Of a stretch of 5,172 nucleotides of DNA, positions 1-4,568 are shown piece after piece. The DNA is from an uncultured Dorea sp. (GTDB taxonomy: Bacteria > Bacillota > Clostridia > Lachnospirales > Lachnospiraceae), in NCBI GenBank assembly GCA_910579335.1, contig CAJTUQ010000125.1, positions 1 through 5,172 of the forward strand. The letters are read 5' to 3'. Under the pieces are notes generated by a model. The model worked only from the letters and a program-made list of their open reading frames with translations, was not told the origin of the DNA and made no database searches. The position numbers and the translations under genes were made by a program. Within the stretch, counting starts at the first letter, position 1. Each line of letters starts with the position of its first letter.

Positions 1-348
1 AAGCTCGAAGAGAATATGGGGATACGCAAGGAGGTCATCTATGCGGCTGCGCTTCTCCATGATATCGGGAAATGCAGGCAGTATGAGGAAGGGATTCCCC
101 ATGAGGAAGCGTCGGCGCAGATTGCCGAAGTGATTCTTGGCGAACTGCCAGAGCATTTTTTCTCCCGGAAGGAGAGCAGGGAGATTGTCCAGGCAATTCT
201 TGGACACCGGAGAGAGAGGAATGGGATGGGAAAGCTGGAGCGTCTTCTGTATGCCAGCGACAAGCGCTCGCGCAATTGCTTTTCCTGCGGAAGCGAAGCG
301 GAGTGCAGTTGGAGCGCCGAGAAAAAGAACCTGGAAATAGCAGTATAA
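1..348 (+). CDS. HD-domain phosphohydrolase, 3' part (start lies left of the window)
   Basis: The frame is open from base 1 and ends with TAA at 346-348. About 115 residues are visible. They include the HD signature LLHDIGK (His codon 58-60, Asp codon 61-63), a downstream His in IPHEEAS, another in ILGHRRE, and a final Asp in YASDK. This is the metal-ligand order of the HD superfamily of metal-dependent phosphohydrolases. The first His of the domain would lie upstream, so the ATG at 16 is unlikely to be the true start; it also has no good ribosome site. The C-terminus adds a C-X2-C-X5-C cluster (codons 277-279, 286-288, 304-306) followed by SWSAEKKN. The stop is 12 bases before folP, so it is co-transcribed with folate genes. 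Inferred role: phosphate removal from a pterin intermediate, for which no other candidate is in view. The substrate is not provable from sequence; a nucleotide or unrelated phosphoester is also possible. Confidence 0.85.
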   Translation, partial: KLEENMGIRKEVIYAAALLHDIGKCRQYEEGIPHEEASAQIAEVILGELPEHFFSRKESREIVQAILGHRRERNGMGKLERLLYASDKRSRNCFSCGSEAECSWSAEKKNLEIAV

Positions 349-360
349 GGAGGAAGGCAG

Positions 361-1167
361 ATGCAAATTGGAGGAAGGCTGTTTGATACCGAACACAAAG
401 TTACTATTATGGGGATATTGAACGTAACCCCGGATTCCTTTTCAGACGGGGGCCGTTTTCAAAGCTTGGACGCAGCCCTTTTCCATGCAGAGGAGATGGT
501 GGAGGCCGGAGCGGGGATTTTGGATGTGGGCGGCGAGTCCACAAGGCCGGGGCATGTCAAGATCAGTGAGGAAGAAGAGATTGCCAGGACGGTTCCGGTT
601 ATAGAAAAACTGAAAGAGAATTTTGATGTGCCGGTATCCATTGATACATATAAAAGCAGAGTGGCAAAGCAGGCTCTTAAGGCCGGGGCCGATATGGTCA
701 ATGATATATGGGGGCTTAAATATGACAGAGATATGGCTTTTGTGATTGCCGAGGCGAAAGCGGTATGCTGCCTGATGCATAACCGGACAGAGCCGAAATA
801 TGGGGATTTTATGGCCGATGTGCATCAAGACCTTCAGGAGAGCATAGAGCTTGCAAAAGCGGCCGGTATCGAGGATGGGCGGATGATGCTGGACCCAGGG
901 ATTGGATTTGGGAAAACCTATGAGATGAATCTGACAATGTTAAAAAGGATGGGAGAGCTTAAAAGCCTGGGGTATCCTCTCCTTCTTGGAGCATCGAGGA
1001 AATCAGTGATCGGACTGACCTTGGACCTTTCTCAGGACGAAAGGCTGGAAGGGACGCTGGCAACGACGGTGCTGGCGGTTTGCAGCGGTTTTTCCTTTGT
1101 GCGGGTGCATGACGTGAAGGAAAATCTGCGGGCTGTAAAAATGACGGAGGCGATTTTACAGTCTTAA
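361..1167 (+). CDS. folP: Dihydropteroate synthase
   Basis: This enzyme condenses 6-hydroxymethyl-7,8-dihydropterin diphosphate with p-aminobenzoate to give 7,8-dihydropteroate in the cytoplasm, and it is the sulfonamide target. The 268-residue length is usual for the family. Both signatures are intact: GILNVTPDSFSDGG (residues 18-31) and DVGGESTRPG (55-64). Further family residues seen are N21 (Mg/diphosphate), T61-R62, D95 in SIDTYKS, N114 in NDIWG, D178 in LDPGIGFGKT, K214 in GASRKS, and R248-V-H250 near the end. The Phe and Pro positions where sulfonamide-resistance changes are commonly found (F27, P63) carry the ordinary residues, so this reads as the native housekeeping enzyme rather than an acquired sul gene. 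The start is set by AAGGAGGAAGG just upstream of the ATG. It lies between the HD gene and folBK, which supplies its pterin substrate. Confidence 0.97.
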   Translation: MQIGGRLFDTEHKVTIMGILNVTPDSFSDGGRFQSLDAALFHAEEMVEAGAGILDVGGESTRPGHVKISEEEEIARTVPVIEKLKENFDVPVSIDTYKSRVAKQALKAGADMVNDIWGLKYDRDMAFVIAEAKAVCCLMHNRTEPKYGDFMADVHQDLQESIELAKAAGIEDGRMMLDPGIGFGKTYEMNLTMLKRMGELKSLGYPLLLGASRKSVIGLTLDLSQDERLEGTLATTVLAVCSGFSFVRVHDVKENLRAVKMTEAILQS

Positions 1168-1193
1168 CATCAAAAAGAAAGGCGGCGGATAAA

Positions 1194-2042
1194 ATGGCAG
1201 ATAAGATTAAGATAGAGAATCTGGAGGTATTTGCCAGACATGGAGTATTTCCGGAGGAGAACAGGCTTGGACAAAAGTTTCTTGTCTCGGCAGTTCTGTA
1301 CATGGATGTACGAGAAGCGGGAAAGACCGATAAGCTGGGAGCGTCGGCTGACTACGGGGAGGTCTGCCGGTTTATTGACACTTTTATGAAAGAGCATACG
1401 TATAAGCTTATTGAGCGGGCGGCGGAAAGCCTGGCGGCGGAATTGCTGACCCGTATCCCAAAGCTGGAAAAAGTGAAGGTAGAGATAGGAAAGCCGTGGG
1501 CGCCGGTAGGGCTGCCGCTTAAGACAGTTTCTGTAGAGATAGAACGGCAGTGGCACACCGCATATGTAGCGCTCGGCTCAAATATGGGAGACAGGAGGGC
1601 CTTCCTGGATGGGGCGGTCATGTCTTTAGGACGGCTCCCCCATACGAAGGTAGTGAAGGTTTCCTCCTATTACGAGACGCCGCCCTATGGAATGACGGAG
1701 CAGGCGGATTTTTTGAACGGCTGTTTAAAGCTTTTGACGCTTTTAACGCCTGAGGAGCTCTTAGACGGGCTTCTTGGAATCGAGCGGGAGGCCGGACGGG
1801 AGAGAGTGGTCCGCTGGGGGCCCCGGACATTAGATTTGGATATTATTTTTTATGACAGCCTTGTGTTGGAATCTGAGGACTTGTGCATTCCGCATGTGGA
1901 AATGCATAAGCGCAGGTTTGTCCTGGAGCCGCTCTGTGAGATTGCGCCGTATAAACGTCATCCCGTGTATGGCAGGACCGTGCGGGAAATGCTTGAGAAT
2001 ATAGAAAGCGCCTCAAGTGAGGGCGAGGTAAAAATACCGTAA
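1194..2042 (+). CDS. folBK: Bifunctional dihydroneopterin aldolase / 6-hydroxymethyl-7,8-dihydropterin pyrophosphokinase (FolB-FolK fusion)
   Basis: This is a 282-residue fusion of two consecutive folate enzymes. Residues 1 to about 118 are FolB, which cleaves 7,8-dihydroneopterin to 6-hydroxymethyl-dihydropterin and glycolaldehyde. GVFPEE (E21/E22), Y54 in SADYGEV, E74 in LIERAA and K100 in IGKPWAP sit at positions matching the catalytic residues of the Staphylococcus aureus aldolase. Residues about 122 to 270 are FolK, which moves pyrophosphate from ATP to the product. It shows ALGSNMGDR (126-134), RWGPRTLDLDI (207-217) with metal ligands D214 and D216, R207 and R211 for phosphates, and IPHVEMHKRRFVLEPL. 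The join near residue 119 is direct, with no linker. FolB and FolK are often separate, but this fusion is also found in Firmicutes. The ATG follows AGAAAGGCGG. The gap after folP is 26 bases. No terminator hairpin follows, so some read-through into rpsU is likely. Confidence 0.95.
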   Translation: MADKIKIENLEVFARHGVFPEENRLGQKFLVSAVLYMDVREAGKTDKLGASADYGEVCRFIDTFMKEHTYKLIERAAESLAAELLTRIPKLEKVKVEIGKPWAPVGLPLKTVSVEIERQWHTAYVALGSNMGDRRAFLDGAVMSLGRLPHTKVVKVSSYYETPPYGMTEQADFLNGCLKLLTLLTPEELLDGLLGIEREAGRERVVRWGPRTLDLDIIFYDSLVLESEDLCIPHVEMHKRRFVLEPLCEIAPYKRHPVYGRTVREMLENIESASSEGEVKIP

Positions 2043-2057
2043 AATGGCAAAAATATA

Positions 2058-2085
2058 TTGACGTGGAGCGAAAATGTGATATAAT
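2058..2085 (+). promoter_or_regulatory. Sigma-A-type promoter of rpsU
   Basis: TTGACG at 2058-2063 and TATAAT at 2080-2085 are 16 bases apart, and a TGA triplet directly before the -10 makes it an extended -10. The predicted start is near 2092, giving a leader of about 72 bases. The -35 begins only 16 bases after the folBK stop, so S21 can be made independently of the folate operon. The boxes are near consensus, but the promoter is predicted from sequence only. Confidence 0.75.
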
Positions 2086-2112
2086 CTTATGTAGTGCAGA
2101 AATATACCCGAA

Positions 2113-2140
2113 CAGTCGTATCATGCACAATATAGGACTG
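2113..2140 (+). promoter_or_regulatory. Hairpin in the rpsU leader, directly before the ribosome site
   Basis: CAGTC (2113-2117) pairs with GACTG (2136-2140). A single G/G mismatch follows, then TAT (2119-2121) pairs with ATA (2132-2134), leaving a 10-base loop. The last base of the stem is the first G of the purine-rich stretch at 2140-2149. The stem is short, so it is a candidate only. It could place or partly mask the ribosome site, or be chance pairing. Confidence 0.35.
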
Positions 2141-2156
2141 GAGGGGAGGTTAGGTG
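2140..2156 (+). promoter_or_regulatory. Tandem Shine-Dalgarno-like elements of rpsU
   Basis: GGAGGT at 2145-2150, within a longer run of G and A, is the strongest match to the 16S 3' end, but it leaves 13 bases before the ATG at 2164, longer than usual. A second match, AGGTG at 2152-2156, leaves 7 bases, a normal spacing. Both can pair with the anti-Shine-Dalgarno sequence, so initiation could use either. Confidence 0.5.
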
Positions 2157-2163
2157 TGAGACT

Positions 2164-2340
2164 ATGTCAAATGTAATCGTTAAAGAAAACGAGACGTTAG
2201 ACAGCGCTTTACGCAGATTCAAAAGAAACTGTGCGAAGGCTGGCATTCAGCAGGAGATTCGTAAAAGAGAACATTACGAGAAACCAAGTGTGAGACGTAA
2301 AAAGAAATCTGAGGCTGCTAGAAAACGTAAGTATAACTAA
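2164..2340 (+). CDS. rpsU: 30S ribosomal protein S21 (bS21)
   Basis: This is a 58-residue, strongly basic protein of the small ribosomal subunit that sits near the 3' end of 16S rRNA and assists translation initiation. The N-terminus MSNVIVKENETLDSALRRFK and the following KRNCAKAGIQQEIRKREHYEKPS are typical of bS21. The C-terminus VRRKKKSEAARKRKYN is the usual Arg/Lys-rich tail. The length matches the family (about 57-70). It lies alone between its own promoter and a strong terminator, so it is mainly monocistronic, though folate-operon read-through may contribute. The stop TAA is at 2338-2340. Confidence 0.97.
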   Translation: MSNVIVKENETLDSALRRFKRNCAKAGIQQEIRKREHYEKPSVRRKKKSEAARKRKYN

Positions 2341-2350
2341 TATGTGCATC

Positions 2351-2382
2351 AAACAGGGTGTCCGGCGGGACACCCTGTTTTT
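2351..2382 (+). terminator. Rho-independent terminator after rpsU, between convergent genes
   Basis: A perfect 13-bp stem (2351-2363 with 2368-2380) encloses the 4-base loop GGCG and ends in a run of five T (2378-2382). It starts 10 bases after the rpsU stop. On the opposite strand the same hairpin lies 29 bases beyond the ROK gene stop, but only a short TTT follows there. It is therefore strong for rpsU and at best partial for the ROK transcript. No other terminator for the ROK gene is visible. Confidence 0.92.
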
Positions 2383-2409
2383 GTGTGCCATCTGGCCGAG
2401 AAGAGACGG

Positions 2410-3543
2410 TTATTCTGACAGTGAGCTTAAAAATTCCTGAATATAGGGAAGAGCCGCCCCGATGGTAATATTGTGCTTTGGCATTTTGCTGATTAAAAGG
2501 AAATCTGCGTCTTCGGCAAACGGCGTCAGCCGACGGATTTCTTCATGCAGAAACGCAAGGTCTGACTCCTTTAGATAAGGGGCCAGATAGCCGCCGAGAA
2601 TAAAATCCGTATCATAAATCAGATGGAGCATGTTGATTGCCTCGGCAAGGTTTGTGAGGAAGGTATTCCAGCGTTCCAGGTAATCAGGATGCTTCTTCTT
2701 CACATGTTCAAAAAAGACATCGAGGGACTCCTGGCTGTAAAGCAATGCGTTCAAAGAGCAGAGAGTTTCCATGCATCCGTATTTTCCGCAGTAGCAGGCG
2801 GCGCCGTCAGGTTTCATACGGATATGCTCGATCGTGGAGTTGTGACCGTGTTTTCCTGTCAGTATTCGGCCCTTGGAAATGATGGCGGCGCCGAGATGTT
2901 TGCTGATGGAAAGGTAGAAAGCATCGGAAAGCTCCGGGGATACCCAAAGCTCGGCAGTGGCGGCGCTGTCCGCATCATGGAAAAACGAACAGCGGTAGGG
3001 CAGGTGACGTGTAAAGCTTTCTATGGACAGTCCGGTACATGAGAGAATTTTTCCGTAGAGAACCGTCTGATGGTCGGGAGATACAAGCCCTTGTATGGCA
3101 AAGCCGATGCCAAGAAGCTGACAGTCGGAAATTCCGAGGGAATTTTTAAATGCAAGGATTTTTTCACACACTTCTTCAAAATAAATATCTTTATATTCGT
3201 AAGTAATTTCATGGGCAATACGCCTTATCTTTTCGCCGTATAAATCCACGGCGATGATTTTCACTTCATTTTTTAGAAGCTCTACACCGATGCTGATGCG
3301 GTAATCCGGTGTGATAGAGTAGGCGGAGGCTTTCCTGCCGGCATATTCCGTATTAATCAGCCCGCTTTTTCGAATCAGTCCGTCCGCTTCTAAAGCGGCA
3401 AGATTTGCAGTGACAGTAGGGCGGCTCAAACGCAGGTCATAGGAAATATCCTGTTGGGACACGTCTTTATTTTTATATATATAATGATAAATTAAATTTC
3501 GGTTATTTTGTTTAATCTGACTCGGTGTAATACTTTTTTCCAT
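2410..3543 (-). CDS. ROK-family transcriptional regulator (probable sugar-responsive repressor)
   Basis: Using the ATG at 3543 the protein has 377 residues, within the usual 370-410 for ROK repressors (XylR/NagC/Mlc type). Residues about 5-70 form a winged helix-turn-helix; the recognition helix is around SRPTVTANLAALEADGLI. Residues from about 80 on form the ROK fold. The zinc site is complete: H240, then C250-X-C252-G-X2-G-C257 (CYCGKYGC), with the preceding Glu (IEH) kept. HDADSA replaces the usual NDANA. The ATP-binding DxGGT motif of sugar kinases is absent (SIGVELLKN), so it is a regulator, not a kinase. The ATG at 3543 is preferred because AGGGA lies 8 bases before it. The in-frame ATG at 3561 (383 residues) has AAGGA only 2 bases away. 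It is divergent from the dehydrogenase-symporter unit, which it probably represses along with itself. The inducer is unknown. Confidence 0.92.
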   Translation of the reverse strand: MEKSITPSQIKQNNRNLIYHYIYKNKDVSQQDISYDLRLSRPTVTANLAALEADGLIRKSGLINTEYAGRKASAYSITPDYRISIGVELLKNEVKIIAVDLYGEKIRRIAHEITYEYKDIYFEEVCEKILAFKNSLGISDCQLLGIGFAIQGLVSPDHQTVLYGKILSCTGLSIESFTRHLPYRCSFFHDADSAATAELWVSPELSDAFYLSISKHLGAAIISKGRILTGKHGHNSTIEHIRMKPDGAACYCGKYGCMETLCSLNALLYSQESLDVFFEHVKKKHPDYLERWNTFLTNLAEAINMLHLIYDTDFILGGYLAPYLKESDLAFLHEEIRRLTPFAEDADFLLISKMPKHNITIGAALPYIQEFLSSLSE

Positions 3544-3551
3544 AATGTCAT

Positions 3552-3556
3552 TCCCT
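3552..3556 (-). promoter_or_regulatory. Ribosome site that decides the ROK gene start
   Basis: Read on the minus strand this is AGGGA, 8 bases before the ATG at 3543. It lies inside the six extra codons that would be coding if translation began at 3561, so it favours the shorter protein. Confidence 0.5.
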
Positions 3557-3568
3557 ATCATAATCCTT

Positions 3569-3579
3569 ATTTTGTAAAA
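3569..3579. promoter_or_regulatory. Operator-like site 1 (ATTTTGTAAAA), ROK side
   Basis: TTTTGTAAAA is symmetric except for its two central bases. It lies about 9-19 bases after the predicted ROK transcription start, a position where a bound repressor would block its own gene. The same 11 bases occur inverted at 3725-3735. The assignment to the ROK protein is inference; the region is very AT-rich, so chance is not excluded. Confidence 0.4.
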
Positions 3580-3593
3580 CCATTTAATAAAAT

Positions 3594-3602
3594 ATTATAA
3601 CA
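3594..3602 (-). promoter_or_regulatory. Extended -10 promoter of the ROK gene
   Basis: On the minus strand TGTTATAAT gives a perfect TATAAT (3599 to 3594) with the TGn extension. No good -35 stands 16-18 bases upstream, so recognition would rely on the extended -10. The predicted start is near 3587. Confidence 0.5.
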
Positions 3603-3656
3603 TAAATGCCTTTAAAAATTCTATTGGATGTTTTATATAATTTTAGTATTAAATTC

Positions 3657-3695
3657 TTGTAGATAATTACATATTGACGAAATGAATTTGTAGAT
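3657..3695 (+). repeat. Direct repeat TTGTAGAT x2 over the dehydrogenase promoter
   Basis: TTGTAGAT occurs at 3657-3664 and 3688-3695, 31 bases apart start to start, close to three helical turns. One copy is just upstream of the -35 box and one is in the spacer. It could be a pair of protein sites on one DNA face. It is only 8 bases long in AT-rich DNA, so the call is weak. Confidence 0.3.
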
Positions 3696-3709
3696 TTATT
3701 ATGTAATTA
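3664..3709. repeat. 10-bp inverted repeat flanking the dehydrogenase promoter
   Basis: TAATTACATA (3664-3673) is the exact reverse complement of TATGTAATTA (3700-3709). The arms abut the -35 box on one side and overlap the -10 box and predicted start on the other. The right arm also forms part of the perfect palindrome TGTAATTACA (3702-3711). It is a candidate regulator site with widely spaced half-sites. Confidence 0.35.
3674..3702 (+). promoter_or_regulatory. Promoter of the dehydrogenase-symporter operon
   Basis: TTGACG (3674-3679) and TATTAT (3697-3702) are 17 bases apart, the optimal spacing. The predicted start is near 3709, giving a leader of about 50 bases. The remaining intergenic DNA (3562-3758) is extremely AT-rich and holds no gene. 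Confidence 0.7.
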
Positions 3710-3724
3710 CAATTTGATAAATAA

Positions 3725-3735
3725 TTTTACAAAAT
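3725..3735. promoter_or_regulatory. Operator-like site 2 (TTTTACAAAAT), dehydrogenase side
   Basis: This is the exact inverted copy of site 1 at 3569-3579, with 145 bases between them. It lies about 17-27 bases after the predicted operon start and well before the ribosome site. A repressor bound here would block elongation or early initiation. Two sites at matching places in both transcripts suggest shared control, possibly with DNA looping (inference). Confidence 0.4.
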
Positions 3736-3743
3736 TAATTAAA

Positions 3744-3751
3744 AGAAAGGA
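3744..3751 (+). promoter_or_regulatory. Ribosome site that decides the dehydrogenase start
   Basis: AGAAAGGA lies 7 bases before the ATG at 3759. The in-frame TTG at 3714 has no ribosome site and would put the operator-like site inside the coding region, so the ATG is chosen. Confidence 0.8.
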
Positions 3752-3758
3752 AAGCATT

Positions 3759-4535
3759 ATGGGAATTATTGAAAAAATGAGACTGGATGGAAAAAAAGGA
3801 TTTGTGACAGGAGCGGCGAGAGGAATCGGGAAATGTACGGCAACAGCGTTTGCAGAGGCCGGAGCGGACGTGGCAATCGTGGACTTGGACTTTGAGGAGG
3901 CGAAGAAGACGGCGGCCGAGCTTGCTGAGAAGACCGGACGGAAAGTGACGGCTATAAGGACGGACTGCACCGATAAGCAGCAGGTGGAAGAGATGGTAGC
4001 GCAGGTGGTAAAAGAGCTGGGCGGTCTTGATTTCTGTCATAGCAATGCAGGTATCTGCATCAATGCCCCGGCGGAAGAGATGACCTATGAGCAGTGGTAC
4101 AAGGTCATCAATATCAATTTGAACGGAGTCTTCCTTACGGATATCGCAGCTGGAAAGTACATGTTGGAAAACGGGGGCGGTTCGATTATCAATACGGCGT
4201 CTATGTCCGCCCATATTGTCAATGTGCCGCAGCCGCAGTGCGCTTACAATGCATCTAAGGCGGGGGTGATTCAGCTGACGAAATCCCTGGCTATTGAATG
4301 GGCGAAGAGAGGAGTGAGAGTGAACAGTATCAGTCCGGGCTACATCGGTACAGAGCTTACTTTAAATTCTCCGGCTCTTGCTCCTTTGATTGAGCAGTGG
4401 AATGCGATGGCTCCTATGGGGAGAATGGGAAAACCGGAGGAACTGGGAGCCATTTGCGTATATCTTGCAGGAGATACCAGCTCCTTTACGACGGGCTCGG
4501 ATTTTATCATAGACGGAGCGTTTACATGCTTTTAA
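3759..4535 (+). CDS. Short-chain dehydrogenase/reductase, probable polyol dehydrogenase or ketose reductase
   Basis: This is a 258-residue classical SDR, the usual length (about 250). The Rossmann nucleotide site is TGAARGIG (17-24). D42 at the end of the second strand points to NAD(H) rather than NADP(H). The structural NAG is at 96-98, with N120 in NLNG. The catalytic group is a Ser in TASMS (S148 or S150) with Y163 and K167 in YNASK, then SPGYIGTEL. The TASMS-xHIVNVPQ stretch before YNASK resembles the mannitol/sorbose-reductase-like branch of SDRs as I remember it, so a sugar alcohol/ketose pair is the best guess. A gluconate- or other hydroxyacid-type substrate remains possible. It is a soluble cytoplasmic enzyme. 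It is the first gene of an operon; the symporter starts 33 bases downstream with no terminator between, so the enzyme likely acts on the imported sugar. Confidence 0.93.
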   Translation: MGIIEKMRLDGKKGFVTGAARGIGKCTATAFAEAGADVAIVDLDFEEAKKTAAELAEKTGRKVTAIRTDCTDKQQVEEMVAQVVKELGGLDFCHSNAGICINAPAEEMTYEQWYKVININLNGVFLTDIAAGKYMLENGGGSIINTASMSAHIVNVPQPQCAYNASKAGVIQLTKSLAIEWAKRGVRVNSISPGYIGTELTLNSPALAPLIEQWNAMAPMGRMGKPEELGAICVYLAGDTSSFTTGSDFIIDGAFTCF

Positions 4536-4568
4536 GGAGAGAAAAAACAGGAAAGGAGGAAGTTGAAA

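Noticed and set aside
16..348. ATG at 16 as the true start of the HD protein
   Set aside because: It lacks a ribosome site. It would leave too few residues before the HD motif to hold the first His helix, and the frame is open to the window edge.
442..828. Long minus-strand open frames across folP and folBK
   Set aside because: They are antisense to genes with complete family motifs. They arise from codon bias, and the translations show no domain.
361..1167. folP as an acquired sulfonamide-resistance gene
   Set aside because: It sits in a native folate operon and carries the ordinary residues at the usual resistance positions.
2044..2061. Five-codon open frame (MAKIY) after folBK
   Set aside because: It is too short, has no ribosome site, and overlaps the rpsU -35 box.
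2154..2296. GTGTGAGAC occurring both in the rpsU leader (2154-2162) and in its coding region (2288-2296)
   Set aside because: A 9-base match between two such regions is plausible by chance, and the second copy is explained by codons for conserved S21 residues.
2623..3042. 139-codon open frame on the + strand inside the ROK gene
   Set aside because: It lies fully antisense to a well-supported ROK protein, has no recognisable family and no strong ribosome site, and its protein looks like a shadow translation.
3714..3758. In-frame TTG start giving a 15-residue N-terminal extension of the dehydrogenase
   Set aside because: There is no ribosome site before the TTG. The extension is composed of AT-rich leader sequence, and AGAAAGGA sits 7 bases before the ATG at 3759, which gives a normal SDR N-terminus.
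3759..4535. Bile-acid hydroxysteroid dehydrogenase (BaiA-like), as expected in some gut Clostridia
   Set aside because: The active-site surroundings (TASMS, HIVNVPQ, YNASK) differ from BaiA as I recall it, and the neighbours are a ROK regulator and a sugar symporter rather than bai genes.
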